64,000 nucleotides of DNA from Nonomuraea indica (GCF_002850745.1 NZ_KZ559470.1:386403-450402), one strand, 5' to 3'; shown: positions 27,077 through 39,660, counted from the stretch's first letter. The notes: a model not told the origin generated them from the sequence alone. Numbers and translations: made by a program.

Positions 27077-27724
27077 ATGTCACAACGAAGGTCCGGGCTG
27101 CTGTCGGGCCTGGTCGTGGGCTTCATCGCCATGCTGCTCGGCGCGGCCGCGTACGCCGCCTGCGCGACCTTCTTCTACCGGTTGCCCCACGAGGCACGCT
27201 GGTTCGCCGGCGATCCGGCAGTGGTTTTCCCCGCCGCGCTCTCTTTCGTCGCCGGCCTGGTCATCGGCCTGGCCGCCTGGGCCGTACGGACCAGGAGCCT
27301 GCTCCTGCCGATGGCGGCGCTGCTCTACGCGGTCGGGGCACGGGCACTCGGCTCCGTCGCCGGCGCGGTCGGGCTGCGCTGGGAGCAGGGGTTCCCGATA
27401 AGCGGGCTGCAGGAGGAGGCCGCCCGTGCCGGCCTCGCGCTGTGGAGCGTCGCGCAGACGTCCTGGCAGTTCTGGGCGACCGTCGGCGCCGCCGCCGTGC
27501 CCGCCTTCCTGCTCACCCTGGTGCGCGTCCTGCGGATGCGCCGGAAGACCACGACGGCCGAGACGCGGGAGGCGCGGACGTTGGAGGCGGAGGAACGGCC
27601 CGACCCGGAGTACCGCGACCCGTTCGAGCCGCTGCAGCCGCCCAGGCCGACCAGCACCGCCGCCGCCGTCGGCCTCTTCACCCCGCACGACCCGGGCAAG
27701 GACGTGCCGCCCGTCACCCGCTGA
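27077..27724 (+). CDS. Membrane protein of unknown function
   Basis: A 215-aa protein with about four hydrophobic segments in the first 155 residues (for example GLVVGFIAMLLGAAAYAA and FPAALSFVAGLVIGLAAWAV). A hydrophilic Pro/Glu-rich cytoplasmic-type tail follows. I recognise no family. It is divergent from gap, convergent with whiA, and interrupts the usual whiA-gap adjacency. Confidence 0.7.
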   Translation: MSQRRSGLLSGLVVGFIAMLLGAAAYAACATFFYRLPHEARWFAGDPAVVFPAALSFVAGLVIGLAAWAVRTRSLLLPMAALLYAVGARALGSVAGAVGLRWEQGFPISGLQEEAARAGLALWSVAQTSWQFWATVGAAAVPAFLLTLVRVLRMRRKTTTAETREARTLEAEERPDPEYRDPFEPLQPPRPTSTAAAVGLFTPHDPGKDVPPVTR

Positions 27725-27746
27725 CCTCCGTGGCCGGCCACGCGTC

Positions 27747-27768
27747 GGGCCTGTCACGCGACAGGCCC
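27747..27768. terminator. Bidirectional terminator between the membrane protein gene and whiA
   Basis: GGGCCTGTC / GACAGGCCC are perfect 9-bp arms with an ACGC loop, between two convergent stop codons. Confidence 0.75.
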
Positions 27769-27814
27769 GCCCCGGCGACCGCTCGTGTCTCCCCGGACGC
27801 CGGGCCGCGCCGGG

Positions 27815-28795
27815 TCAGGGGGTGAGCATGTCCACCGTGAGATTGGCCTCGGTGTTGGGGATGCCCAGGTCGGAGGCTCGCTTGTCGGCCATGGCCAGCA
27901 GCCGCCGGATCCGTCCGGCGATGGCGTCCTTGGTCAGCGGCGGGTCGGCGATCTGGCCGAGCTCTTCCAGCGAAGCCTGCTTGTGCTCGACGCGCAGCCG
28001 CCCGGCGACCACCAGGTGCTCCGGTGCCTCGTCGCCCAGGATCTCCAGCGCCCGCTGCACCCGCGCTCCGGCGGCCACGGCCGCCCGGGCCGAGCGTCGC
28101 AGGTTGGCGTCGTCGAAGTTGGCCAGCCTGTTGGCGGTGGCGCGCACCTCGCGCCGCATGCGGCGCTCCTCCCAGGCCAGCACGCTGTCGTGGGCGCCCA
28201 GCCGGGTGAGCAGGGCGCTGATGGCGTCGCCGTCGCGGACGACGACGCGGTCGACGCCCCGCACCTCCCGCGCCTTGGCGTGGATCTTGAGCCGCCGGGC
28301 GGAGCCGACGAGCGCCAGCGCCGCCTCGGGGCCGGGGCAGGTGACCTCCAGCGACATGGAGCGTCCCGGCTCGGTGAGCGACCCGTGCGCGAGGAACGCC
28401 CCGCGCCAGGCCGCCTCCGCGTCACACGACGCGCCCGCCACGACCTGGCGCGGCAGCCCGCGCACCGGCCGCCCGTGGTTGTCGATCAGGCCCGTCTGCC
28501 GGGCGAGCGCCTCACCGTCGCGGTAGACGCGTACGACGTAGCGTGAGCCCTTGCGCAGCCCGGCGGGCGCGAGGACGAGAACCTCCGCCTTGTGGCCGAA
28601 CACCTCGCCGATGTCCTTGATGAGCCGTCGCGCGGTGGCGTTGGTGTCGAGCTCCGCCTCTATCACGATGCGCCCGCCCACCAGGTGCAGGCCGCTCGCG
28701 AACCGCAGCAGCGTCGAGACCTCGGCCTTGCGGCAGCAGGGCTTCAGCACCGGCAGTCGGCTCAGCTCGTCCTTGACCACACCTGTCATCGCCAT
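27815..28795 (-). CDS. whiA: Sporulation/cell-division regulator WhiA
   Basis: A 326-aa DNA-binding protein with an N-terminal LAGLIDADG-homing-endonuclease-like fold ([22 protein letters not shown]) and a C-terminal helix-turn-helix ([22 protein letters not shown]). In Streptomyces, WhiA and WhiB jointly switch on septation genes during sporulation. It is last of the uvrC-rapZ-yvcK-whiA series. ATG 28795 is chosen because GGGGGAGG lies about 10 nt upstream. Confidence 0.96.
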   Translation of the reverse strand: MAMTGVVKDELSRLPVLKPCCRKAEVSTLLRFASGLHLVGGRIVIEAELDTNATARRLIKDIGEVFGHKAEVLVLAPAGLRKGSRYVVRVYRDGEALARQTGLIDNHGRPVRGLPRQVVAGASCDAEAAWRGAFLAHGSLTEPGRSMSLEVTCPGPEAALALVGSARRLKIHAKAREVRGVDRVVVRDGDAISALLTRLGAHDSVLAWEERRMRREVRATANRLANFDDANLRRSARAAVAAGARVQRALEILGDEAPEHLVVAGRLRVEHKQASLEELGQIADPPLTKDAIAGRIRRLLAMADKRASDLGIPNTEANLTVDMLTP

Positions 28796-28866
28796 AAGCG
28801 TTAGTCCTCCCCCATCCAGACCGGCTCACAGCAGTCTCTCGCACCTTCGCGCCGCGCCGACCAGGA

Positions 28867-30240
28867 TCAACGCTTCTGGAGGAAAATCTCGTCCAGGACC
28901 GAGGCAAGACGTCGTGGGTCATGCCGGGGAGAGCCGTCGGCGGCGGCCACGTCGGCCAGCACGGCGCGCCCGCCGAGCGCCGCCGCGGCCTTGTCGAGCG
29001 CGCCCGGGTCGTCGACCACGCCGGTGTCGGCCAGGATGACGTCGATCGTCAGCTCGGGGGCGTGCTGCCTGAGGACCTCCAGGTGCTGCTGCGGCGAGAA
29101 GTCGTCGGTCTCCCCCGCCTGCGGGGCGAGGTTGAGCGTGACGAGCCGCCTGGCCTTGGTGCGGTGCAGCGCCCTGGCCAGCTCGGGCACCTTGAGATGC
29201 GGCAGCACGCTGGTGAACCACGACCCGGGCCCGAACACCACCCAGTCGGCCTCCAGCACCGCCTCGACCGCCTCGGGCCGCGCCGGCGGGTCCTCGGGGA
29301 CGAGCGAGATCGCCTGCACCCGGCCGGGGGTGAGCGCGCACGCCACTTGCCCGCGCACGGTCGAGATGACGCCGTCGAGCTCCACCTCGGCGACGATGTC
29401 GAGCGGCACGGACGCCATCGGCAGCACCCGCCCCTGCGCGCCGAGCAGCCGGCCCACCCAGTCGAGCCCGGCCACCGGGTCGCCGAGGAGCTCCCACAGC
29501 GCCACGATGAGCAGGTTGCCCACGGCGTGGCCGTGCAGGTCGCCCTCGCTGCGGAAGCGGTGCTGGACCACCTCGCTCCAGGTGATGCCCCACTCGTCGT
29601 CGCCGCAGAGCGCGGCCAGCGCCATCCGCAGGTCGCCGGGGGGCAGCACGCCGAGCTCACGCCGTAACCGGCCGCTGGAGCCTCCGTCGTCGGCCACGGT
29701 GACGACGGCCGTCAGCGCGCGGGTCACCGCGCGCAGCGCGGACAGCGAGGCGTACAGGCCGTGGCCGCCGCCGAGCGCGACCACCCGCGGCCCGTCCGGC
29801 CGCGCCCCGCACCGCGCCGACGACTCGGACGCCAGCACACCGCCCAGCAGCGAGGACCCCGACGAACCCACCCCTTCGGCAGACGACCGCACGTACGGCC
29901 CCGGACCCGCGGACGCCACCGCTGCTCCCTCTCCACCGGGGGGCGTCCCGAACGCACCCACCCCCTCGGACAGGGACGGCGTCACAGACGCACCGACCTG
30001 CACCCCCGGACCCACCACACCCGATCCGGACGGCGTCACAGACGGACCGACCTGCACCCCCGGACGCACCACACCCGATCCGGACGGCGTCACAGACGCA
30101 CCGACCTGCGCACCGAGAGCCGACGTCACCCCGGGACCCACCACACCCGATCCGGACGGCGTCACGGACGGACGCGTCACGCCGGGTGCGGGCGGCGCGG
30201 ACGGACGCGCGGGGTCGAAGCCCCGGCGTTCATCGGTCAC
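28867..30240 (-). CDS. YvcK/CofD-like protein with repetitive N-terminal extension
   Basis: A 457-aa protein. The core from about residue 148 is a YvcK (gluconeogenesis factor, CofD-fold) domain with GGGHGLYASLSAL, TVADDGGSSGRLR, GDLRMALAAL and FGPGSWFTSVLPHL. YvcK proteins bind UDP-sugars and affect cell-wall and central carbon balance. The first ~147 residues are unusual: three to four copies of an 18-residue unit VTPSGSGVVGPGVQVGAS plus Gly/Ser-rich spacer, not seen in typical ~320-aa homologues. The GTG at 30240 overlaps the rapZ stop. An internal start near residue 145 would give a normal-length protein, but the open in-frame extension and the overlap favour the long form. Confidence 0.85.
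   Translation of the reverse strand: MTDERRGFDPARPSAPPAPGVTRPSVTPSGSGVVGPGVTSALGAQVGASVTPSGSGVVRPGVQVGPSVTPSGSGVVGPGVQVGASVTPSLSEGVGAFGTPPGGEGAAVASAGPGPYVRSSAEGVGSSGSSLLGGVLASESSARCGARPDGPRVVALGGGHGLYASLSALRAVTRALTAVVTVADDGGSSGRLRRELGVLPPGDLRMALAALCGDDEWGITWSEVVQHRFRSEGDLHGHAVGNLLIVALWELLGDPVAGLDWVGRLLGAQGRVLPMASVPLDIVAEVELDGVISTVRGQVACALTPGRVQAISLVPEDPPARPEAVEAVLEADWVVFGPGSWFTSVLPHLKVPELARALHRTKARRLVTLNLAPQAGETDDFSPQQHLEVLRQHAPELTIDVILADTGVVDDPGALDKAAAALGGRAVLADVAAADGSPRHDPRRLASVLDEIFLQKR
29980..30172. repeat. 54-bp tandem repeat in the yvcK 5' region
   Basis: Three to four copies of a unit of about 54 bp (core CACCCGATCCGGACGGCGTCAC) encode VTPSGSGVV(G/R)PGVQVG(A/P)S on the minus strand. 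Copies are very alike in DNA as well as protein, so the expansion is recent. Confidence 0.85.
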
Positions 30241-31103
30241 TCGCGCCCCACATCCCGGTGGCTCACCTGGACCTCCATCCCCCGGTCGCGCAGCCGGGCG
30301 GCGACCTGCTCGGCCATGGCCACGCTGCGGTGCTTGCCGCCCGTGCAGCCCACCGCCAGCGTCGCGTAGCTCTTGCCCTCGCGCGCGTAGCCGGCAGCGA
30401 CCACCCGCAGGACCTCTTCGTAGGCGTCGAGGAACTCCTTCGCACCCGGCTGGCCGAGCACGTAGTCGCGGACGGGGGTGTCAAGGCCGTTCATCGGCCG
30501 CAGGTCGGGCACCCAGTGCGGGTTGGGCAGGAACCGGCAGTCGACGACGAGGTCGGCGTCGACCGGAAGGCCGTACTTGAACCCGAAGGAGACCACGTTG
30601 ACCCGCAGACCGGGCCGGTCCTCGCCGCCGAAGTAGGCGACGATCTTGTTACGCAGCTCGTGAACGTTGTGCGAGGAGGTGTCGATGACGAGGTCGGCGT
30701 TGGCCCGCACCTCGCGCAGGATGCCGCGCTCACGGGCGATGCCGTCGACGAGCCTGCCCTCGCCCTGCAGCGGGTGAGGGCGGCGGACGTTCTCGAAGCG
30801 GCGCACCAGCTCCTCGTCGCTGGCCTCCAGGAACACCACCCGCACGCCGACGCCCCGCGCCTCCAGTTCTTCGATGGCGGCGTTGAGGTCGGTGGTGAAG
30901 GCGAGGCTGCGCACGTCGACGACGGCGGCCACCTTGTCGGCCGCGAGCTTGACCTTGCCCGCCTCCTCGGCCATGGCGAACAGCAGCCCCGGCGGCAGGT
31001 TGTCGATGACGAACCAGCCGAGGTCCTCCAGTGCCTTGGCCGCGGTGCTGCGCCCCGCCCCGGACATGCCGGTGACGATGACGAACGACCGCCCCGCGCT
31101 CAT
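30237..31103 (-). CDS. rapZ: RNase adapter/nucleotide-binding protein RapZ (YvcJ)
   Basis: A 288-aa P-loop protein with Walker A GMSGAGRST (residues 12-20) and the C-terminal signature VGCTGGKHRSVAMAEQVA. In enterobacteria it senses glucosamine-6-phosphate and directs RNase E; in Gram-positives it binds GTP and its role is less clear. ATG 31103 has GGAG 7 nt upstream. Its stop overlaps the yvcK GTG. Confidence 0.94.
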   Translation of the reverse strand: MSAGRSFVIVTGMSGAGRSTAAKALEDLGWFVIDNLPPGLLFAMAEEAGKVKLAADKVAAVVDVRSLAFTTDLNAAIEELEARGVGVRVVFLEASDEELVRRFENVRRPHPLQGEGRLVDGIARERGILREVRANADLVIDTSSHNVHELRNKIVAYFGGEDRPGLRVNVVSFGFKYGLPVDADLVVDCRFLPNPHWVPDLRPMNGLDTPVRDYVLGQPGAKEFLDAYEEVLRVVAAGYAREGKSYATLAVGCTGGKHRSVAMAEQVAARLRDRGMEVQVSHRDVGRE

Positions 31104-31182
31104 GTCGCCGCTCCGGCCACGCGGCTCGGCCCGGCCGTCCCGGTGTGTCCCGGTCCGGGCACCGGCGCTCCCTGGCGCGTCT

Positions 31183-33129
31183 TCACGGTGACTCCCCCTT
31201 CAGCGTCGATGCGATCACCTCGGCGGTCGACGGACCGATGCCGGGGACCTCGCAGATCTCGGCGACGGTGGCTTCGCGCAGCTTCTTCACGGAGCCGAAG
31301 TGCTTGAGGAGCGCCTGCCGCCGAGCGGGGCCGAGACCCGGCACGCCGTCGAGTGCGCTCTCCTTCACGGTCTTGGCCCTCTTGGACCGATGGTAGGCGA
31401 TGGCGAACCGATGCGCCTCATCTCTGACGCGTTGCAGCAGGTAGAGGCCCTCGCTTGAGCGCGGCATGATGACCGGCTGGTCGTCGCCGGGCAGCCACAC
31501 CTCCTCCAGCCGCTTGGCCAGCCCGCACACGGCGACGTCGTCGATGCCCAACTCGTCGAGAGCTCGCTGGGCCGCGGCCGCCTGGGGGCCGGCGCCGTCG
31601 ACCACGACGAGGTTGGGCGGGTAGGCGAACTTGCGCGGCCGGCCGGTCTCGGGATCGATCGGGCCGTGCGCCTCCTGCGGGTCGTCGGCGACCGGCTCGC
31701 CCGCGGCCAGCTCACCGGTGGCCGAGCGTTCCTCCAGGTAGCGCCGGAACCGCCGCATGATCACCTCATGGATGGCGGCGACGTCGCCCTCCATGGTGCG
31801 GACGGCGAAGCGCCGGTATTCGCTCTTGCGTGCCAGGCCGTCCTCGAACACCACCATCGAGGCCACGACGTTCTCGCCCTGGAGGTGGGAGACGTCGTAG
31901 CACTCGATGCGCAGCGGGGCCTGGTCGAGGTCGAGCGCGTCGGCGATCTCCTGCAGGGCCTTGCTGCGGGTGGTCAGGTCGCCAGCCCGGCGGATCTTGT
32001 GCTGGGCGAGCGACTCCTTGGCGTTGCGCTCGACGGTCTCCATGAGCGCCTTCTTGTCACCGCGCTGGGGCACCCGCACGTCGACGCGGGCGCGGCGCTG
32101 CTCGGTCAGCAGCTCGGTGATCGCCTCGGCGTCGGGCGGCAGCGCGGGCACGAGCACCTCGCGGGGCATCGCCTCGGGGCCGGCCTCGCCGTACATCTGC
32201 AGGAGGAACTGCTCGACCAGCTCGCCGGGAGTGCTCTCCTCGACCTTGTCGACCACCCAGCCGCGCTGGCCGCGGATGCGGCCGCCGCGCACGTAGAAGA
32301 CCTGGACGGCGGCCTCCAGCGGGTCCTCCGCCAGGGCGATCACGTCGGCGTCGGTGCCCTCGCCGAGCACGACCGCCTGCTTCTCCAGCGCGCGCTGAAG
32401 CGCCTGGATGTCGTCGCGGAGCCGGGCGGCGCGTTCGTACTCCTGCTGCCCGGCCGCCTCGCGCATGTCCTTCTCCAGCCGCCTGATGAAGCGGCTGGTG
32501 TTGCCCGCCATGAAGTCGCAGAAGTCCTCGGCGAGCTCGCGGTGCTCCTCGGGGGTGACCCGGCCGACGCAGGGGGCCGAGCACTTGTCGATGTAGCCGA
32601 GCAGGCACGGCCGGCCGATCTGGCCGGCCCGTTTGAACACCCCGGCGCTGCAGGTGCGCACCGGGAAGACGCGTAGCAGCAGGTCGACGGTCTCGCGGAT
32701 GGCCCAGGCGTGGGAGTAGGGGCCGAAGTAGCGGGTGCCCTTGCGCTTGGCGCCGCGCATCACCTGCACGCGCGGGAAGTCGTCGCCCATGGTGACCGCG
32801 AGGTAGGGGTAGGACTTGTCGTCGCGGTACTTGACGTTGAAGCGGGGGTCGAACTCCTTGATCCAGGAGTATTCGAGCTGCAGCGCCTCGACCTCGGTGC
32901 CGACGACGGTCCAGTCGACGTCGGCCGCCGTGGTCAGCATCGTCTGGGTGCGCGGGTGCAGCGCGGAGAAGTCGGCGAAGTAGGAGTTGAGCCGTTGCCT
33001 GAGGCTCTTGGCCTTGCCCACGTAGATCACCCGGCCGTGGGCGTCACGGAACCGGTAGACGCCCGGGGACTCGGGGATGGAACCCGGTCTCGGCCGGAAG
33101 CTGAGGGGAGCGCCCGCTGATCTCGCCAC
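31183..33129 (-). CDS. uvrC: Excinuclease ABC subunit C
   Basis: A 648-aa nucleotide excision repair endonuclease. In order: GIY-YIG domain (SPGVYRF ... [14 protein letters not shown]), Cys-rich part ([15 protein letters not shown]), UVR domain ([15 protein letters not shown]), RNase H-like domain ([22 protein letters not shown]) and C-terminal helix-hairpin-helix ([16 protein letters not shown]). The start is uncertain: GTG 33129 is chosen because it places the first conserved segment at the family's usual distance; TTG 33135 is possible. Confidence 0.95.
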   Translation of the reverse strand: MARSAGAPLSFRPRPGSIPESPGVYRFRDAHGRVIYVGKAKSLRQRLNSYFADFSALHPRTQTMLTTAADVDWTVVGTEVEALQLEYSWIKEFDPRFNVKYRDDKSYPYLAVTMGDDFPRVQVMRGAKRKGTRYFGPYSHAWAIRETVDLLLRVFPVRTCSAGVFKRAGQIGRPCLLGYIDKCSAPCVGRVTPEEHRELAEDFCDFMAGNTSRFIRRLEKDMREAAGQQEYERAARLRDDIQALQRALEKQAVVLGEGTDADVIALAEDPLEAAVQVFYVRGGRIRGQRGWVVDKVEESTPGELVEQFLLQMYGEAGPEAMPREVLVPALPPDAEAITELLTEQRRARVDVRVPQRGDKKALMETVERNAKESLAQHKIRRAGDLTTRSKALQEIADALDLDQAPLRIECYDVSHLQGENVVASMVVFEDGLARKSEYRRFAVRTMEGDVAAIHEVIMRRFRRYLEERSATGELAAGEPVADDPQEAHGPIDPETGRPRKFAYPPNLVVVDGAGPQAAAAQRALDELGIDDVAVCGLAKRLEEVWLPGDDQPVIMPRSSEGLYLLQRVRDEAHRFAIAYHRSKRAKTVKESALDGVPGLGPARRQALLKHFGSVKKLREATVAEICEVPGIGPSTAEVIASTLKGESP

Positions 33130-33162
33130 GTTCAAAAGCCTAACGGCCCCCACCGACAAGAC

Positions 33163-33193
33163 GGCCGCCGTCCTCCCCGGGAGAACGGCGGCC
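33163..33193. terminator. Hairpin between the third Rieske gene and uvrC
   Basis: GGCCGCCGT / ACGGCGGCC arms enclose a 13-nt loop just after the Rieske stop. It probably separates the Rieske cassette from uvrC transcription. Confidence 0.6.
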
Positions 33194-33199
33194 ACGCCC

Positions 33200-33676
33200 T
33201 CACACCAGGGTGATCTGGTCGCCCTCGACGGTGATCTGCACCGCGGGAAGCGGCTTCTCCGCGGGGCCTGCCTTGACGCCGCCGTCCTCGATCGCGAACT
33301 TGCTGCCGTGGCACGGGCAGTCGATCAGGCCGCCCTCGACGCTGCCGACGGCGCAGCCCTTGTGCGTGCACACGGCGCTGAACGCCTTGAACTCGCCGGC
33401 CGTGGGCTGCGTGACCACGACCTTCTGCTCCTTGAAGATCGTGCCACCGCCGACGGGGATGTCGGCGGTCCTGGCAAGCGCTCCGCCGCCGGGAGCGCTG
33501 CTCTCGGCGGCGCTCGGGGCGCCGGACGGGGCCGTGGGCTGCGTGGACTGCTGGGCGGCCGTGGTGCCCGTGTCACCGCTGTCGCCGCCGCCGCAGGCGG
33601 CCAGCGCGAGCGTGAGGCCACCGGCCCCGGCGCCCGCGATCACCGTCCTGCGGCTCTTGAGAAGGTCATCCGCCAT
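33200..33676 (-). CDS. Rieske [2Fe-2S] Tat lipoprotein (copy 3)
   Basis: A 158-aa protein. An N-terminal twin-arginine signal ([21 protein letters not shown]) ends in a lipobox Cys. After a Ser/Thr/Pro-rich linker comes a soluble Rieske domain with both cluster boxes, CTHKGC and CPCHGS. It should sit on the outer face of the membrane as an electron carrier. It is close to the two Rieske genes upstream. No bc1 or oxygenase partner is adjacent, so the partner is unknown. Confidence 0.86.
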   Translation of the reverse strand: MADDLLKSRRTVIAGAGAGGLTLALAACGGGDSGDTGTTAAQQSTQPTAPSGAPSAAESSAPGGGALARTADIPVGGGTIFKEQKVVVTQPTAGEFKAFSAVCTHKGCAVGSVEGGLIDCPCHGSKFAIEDGGVKAGPAEKPLPAVQITVEGDQITLV

Positions 33677-33723
33677 ACGGTCCAGCCAACCGCAGAAAGA
33701 TGAAAATTTGATGAGACGGAAGA

Positions 33724-34209
33724 TCAGAGAAGCATGATCTTGTCGCCGTCCACCTTGATCTTCTTCTCGGCGAGCGGCCGCTCGGCGGGTCCGGCTGCCA
33801 CCGAGCCGTCCTCGATCGCGAACTTGCTGCCGTGGCAGGGGCAGTTGATGGTGCCGTTCGAGACGGACGTGACGGCGCAGCCCGCGTGGGTGCAGATCGC
33901 GCTGTACGCCTTGAAGTCGCCCGACCCGGTCTGGACGACGACCACCTTCTGGCGCGCGAAGACCTTACCTCCCCCGGAGGGGATGTCGTCGGTGCCGGCC
34001 AGCGCCTTGCCCTCGGCCTTGGCCTTCTTCGTCGGCGAGGCGTCGCCCTCGGGGCCCTGCGCCGTCTCGTCGGCCAGGGGTTCCTCGGCCGGCGGCGCCA
34101 CGCTGGCCTGCGTGGCCGGATCGCCGTAGCCCGCGCACGCGGACAGGACCGCGGCGAGCCCGGTGCCTCCGGCTCCGAGCACGACCGCCCGGCGCGTCGT
34201 TTCGGTCAT
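33724..34209 (-). CDS. Rieske [2Fe-2S] Tat lipoprotein (copy 2)
   Basis: A 161-aa paralogue of the flanking genes. It has a Tat-type signal (TRRAVVLGAGGTGLAAVLSAC) with lipobox and a charged linker containing a Lys-rich stretch (SPTKKAKAEGK). Its Rieske boxes are CTHAGC and CPCHGS. The C-terminal domain is very like copy 3 (FAIEDG, AGPAE, PL), showing tandem duplication. Confidence 0.86.
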   Translation of the reverse strand: MTETTRRAVVLGAGGTGLAAVLSACAGYGDPATQASVAPPAEEPLADETAQGPEGDASPTKKAKAEGKALAGTDDIPSGGGKVFARQKVVVVQTGSGDFKAYSAICTHAGCAVTSVSNGTINCPCHGSKFAIEDGSVAAGPAERPLAEKKIKVDGDKIMLL

Positions 34210-34329
34210 GGTGCGTCCTCCCAGGTTCGGGTCTCACTTCAGGTACGGCCGGAGCCCCGCCGCCGGTTCAGCCTCTCGTGTCCCGATCCCCGCGACCACG
34301 CACAATTGCTCACATCACCGCTGGGACGC

Positions 34330-34821
34330 TCAGACCACGACGATGCCGTCGCCCTCCACCTTCACCTGGTAGGGCGTCAGCGGCCCGGAGGCCGGGCCCT
34401 TGAGGCACTTGCCGGTGTCGGCGGCGAACTCGCTGCCGTGGCACGGGCACGTCATCACGTCGTTCTCGGGCGTGCTCACGGCGCACCCGCGGTGCGGGCA
34501 GATCGCGCTGAACGCCTTGAAGACCCCCTCGCGCGGCTGCGTGACGACGATCTTCCACTGGTCGACGACCTTGCCGCCGCCCACGGGCACCTCCGCCGTC
34601 CTGGCGATGACCTTGCCCTTGATGCCGGGTGCCCGGCCCGGAGCCGGGCCGCCGGAGCCGCATCCGGCCAGCGCCAGCCCGCAGGCCGCGACCCCGGCCG
34701 CGCCCAGTGCCTCGCGTCGCCCGAACGCACGCCCGGGCTCGCCGCCGGACGCCCGCCCGCTCGCCGCCGCGTCCAGCTGCCCGAGTCCGGGCATGGCGGA
34801 GCCCCGCTCTGAATCGTTCAT
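34330..34821 (-). CDS. Rieske [2Fe-2S] Tat lipoprotein (copy 1)
   Basis: A 163-aa, more divergent copy. The twin-arginine signal (FGRREALGAAGVAACGLALAGC) is preceded by about 30 extra residues, so a shorter start is possible. The Rieske boxes are CPHRGC and CPCHGS, with FAADTG in place of FAIEDG. It is first of the three-gene run downstream of uvrA. Confidence 0.84.
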   Translation of the reverse strand: MNDSERGSAMPGLGQLDAAASGRASGGEPGRAFGRREALGAAGVAACGLALAGCGSGGPAPGRAPGIKGKVIARTAEVPVGGGKVVDQWKIVVTQPREGVFKAFSAICPHRGCAVSTPENDVMTCPCHGSEFAADTGKCLKGPASGPLTPYQVKVEGDGIVVV

Positions 34822-35029
34822 GTGCTGCCGACCCCTCCGCGTCGCCGCCGACCCCCTGCAGATCTGTCCTTACCTTAGGGCCGCCACCCGCCGGTCCGGT
34901 CTCCGGGTGGCCGGGCCCCTGAGCCGCACGGCGAACCCACGCCGGCCGCCCCGCCCGTATCTCGCGCGGCCGGTGGTGTACGTGCGGCGTCCCGCTGCCT
35001 GACGCGTCCCCGCGCCCCTTCCGTGTCGG

Positions 35030-37870
<2,841 letters not shown>

Positions 37871-38087
37871 AGCGGTCCCGATGTCGAAGAAGGCGGATAG
37901 GTCCACGGGGATGGTAGACGGGGGCCCCGACAATTTCGGCGGGCCGCACTCCGCCCCCGAAAATCCGTCACTCCCAGATTACGGCCTCCCCCCGCACGGG
38001 CAGGATGCCTTTGGCCGGTAACCCCATGACCAGCGCTTTCATTCCCCCCATCCAGGGACCCGCCCGCCAGATGGTGAAATATCCAAC

Positions 38088-38870
38088 ATGACCGTTGTAC
38101 TTGTGCTCCAGGAGGAGCTGGCCGCGGCCACCCGTGACCTGCTGGCCACGGCGGCCTCGCTGTCCGACGACGACGTCGCCGCCCCGTCCCGGCTGCCCGG
38201 CTGGACGAGGGGCCACGTCCTGGCACATCTCGCCCGGAACGCCGACAGCCTCGTCAACCTCCTCACCTGGGCCAGGACGGGCGTCCCCACCCCGCAGTAC
38301 GCGAGCCCCGAAGAGCGCGACGCCGGGATCGAGGCCGGCGCCCGCCGCCCCGCGACCGAGCAGCTCGCCGACCTGGAGGCCAGCGCCGCCCGCCTCGACG
38401 CCGCCGCCCGGGCCCTGCCCGACGCGGCGTGGAGCGTGCAGGTCGGCGGCCTGCGCCCGCCGACGCATGCCGCCTGGTACGTGCTGGTGAGGCGGCTGCG
38501 CGAGGTCGGCATGCACCATGTCGACCTCGCCGCCGGGTACGGCCCGGGCCGCTGGCCGGAGCGGTTCGTCCGCCGGGAGCTGCACGACTGCCTGCGAACC
38601 TGGCCGTACGAGCAGAGCACGGTGAGCGGCATCCGGCTGGCGGACGGCACGGAGTGGCGGGACCTCGGCGACGGGCCGGTCGTGGCGGGCGCCGCAGCCG
38701 ACGTCCTGGCCTGGCTCACGGGAAGATCGGCCGGAGAGGGGATTAGGGTGGTGAAGGAGGGGCGGATGTCCGCCTCTGGGCAGGAGATGCGCGTCCCCGC
38801 GGCTCCGCCGTGGCTGACGAAGACCTCTCCCGCCGATCTGCCCGCGACGCCCCCGGAGGACTACCCATGA
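38088..38870 (+). CDS. Maleylpyruvate isomerase family mycothiol-dependent enzyme
   Basis: A 260-aa DinB-like protein. The N-terminal MDMPI metal-binding bundle shows GWTRGHVLAHLARNADSL and MHHVDLAAG. The family uses mycothiol, the actinobacterial thiol, for isomerisation or detoxification; the substrate here is unknown. Its last codons overlap the MBL gene start (ATGA), so the pair is likely one functional unit. Confidence 0.82.
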   Translation: MTVVLVLQEELAAATRDLLATAASLSDDDVAAPSRLPGWTRGHVLAHLARNADSLVNLLTWARTGVPTPQYASPEERDAGIEAGARRPATEQLADLEASAARLDAAARALPDAAWSVQVGGLRPPTHAAWYVLVRRLREVGMHHVDLAAGYGPGRWPERFVRRELHDCLRTWPYEQSTVSGIRLADGTEWRDLGDGPVVAGAAADVLAWLTGRSAGEGIRVVKEGRMSASGQEMRVPAAPPWLTKTSPADLPATPPEDYP

Positions 38871-39523
38871 CGTACACAGGCGACGTCCAGGTCGGCGGCC
38901 CCGCCGACGTCCGCGAGCTGCCGAAGCTGACGATCTACAAGCTGGCCGTGGGCCCGTACGACAACAACGCCTACCTGCTGCGGTGCGCCGAGACCGGGGA
39001 CGGCGTGCTCATCGACGCCGCCGCGGAGGCCGACCGGCTGCTGGCGCTGGTGTCCGACGAGCCGATCAGCGCGATCGTCACCACGCACCGCCACGGCGAC
39101 CACTGGCAGGGGCTGGAGCGGGTGGCCAAGGTGACGGGGGCACAGGTGCTCGCGCATCCGCTCGACGCGCCCGCGCTGCCGGTGCCGGTCGATCGGGAGG
39201 TGGAGCACGGCGACAGGATCGCGGTCGGCGTGGTGTCGCTCGAGGTGATCCACCTGCGCGGCCACACCCCTGGCTCGATCGCCCTGCTGTACGACGGCGG
39301 GGGCACCGCGCAGCACCTGTTCACCGGCGACTCGCTGTTCCCGGGCGGGGTGGGCAACACCGAGCGCGACCCCGAGCGGTTCGAGCGGCTCTACACCGAC
39401 GTGGTGGAGCGGCTCTTCGACCGGCTGCCCGACGAGACGTGGGTCTACCCGGGTCACGGCAAGGACACCACGCTGGGCGCCGAGCGCCCCTCGCTGCCGG
39501 AGTGGAAGGCCCGCGGCTGGTGA
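38867..39523 (+). CDS. Metallo-beta-lactamase fold hydrolase
   Basis: A 218-aa MBL-fold enzyme with the metal motif TTHRHGDHW, then LRGHTPGS, FTGDSLFPGG and VYPGHGKDTTLG, a glyoxalase II-like set. Coupled by a 4-nt overlap to a mycothiol-dependent-type enzyme, it may hydrolyse the thioester or S-conjugate that enzyme makes. This is an inference from context. Confidence 0.85.
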   Translation: MTYTGDVQVGGPADVRELPKLTIYKLAVGPYDNNAYLLRCAETGDGVLIDAAAEADRLLALVSDEPISAIVTTHRHGDHWQGLERVAKVTGAQVLAHPLDAPALPVPVDREVEHGDRIAVGVVSLEVIHLRGHTPGSIALLYDGGGTAQHLFTGDSLFPGGVGNTERDPERFERLYTDVVERLFDRLPDETWVYPGHGKDTTLGAERPSLPEWKARGW

Positions 39524-39594
39524 ACCCGGCGGGCCGCCGCCCGCCGCATGGGGCGAGGCGCCGTGGTGGGGCACGTGTTCCCGTACGCGGGCAC

Positions 39595-39660
39595 TCCCGT
39601 CGCGGCAGCGCCTCCCGTGACGGGCATTCCCGTCGCGGCAGCGCCTCCCGTGAGGGGCAC
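39595..39660. repeat. 33-bp direct duplication
   Basis: 39595-39627 and 39628-39660 are near-identical copies (core TCCCGTCGCGGCAGCG) in the convergent gap after the MBL gene. The remainder of the 209-bp gap shows nothing else. Confidence 0.85.

Noticed and set aside
29980..30172. Regular repeats that could suggest a CRISPR array.
   Set aside because: Units are directly adjacent without unique spacers, in coding frame, and no cas gene is near.
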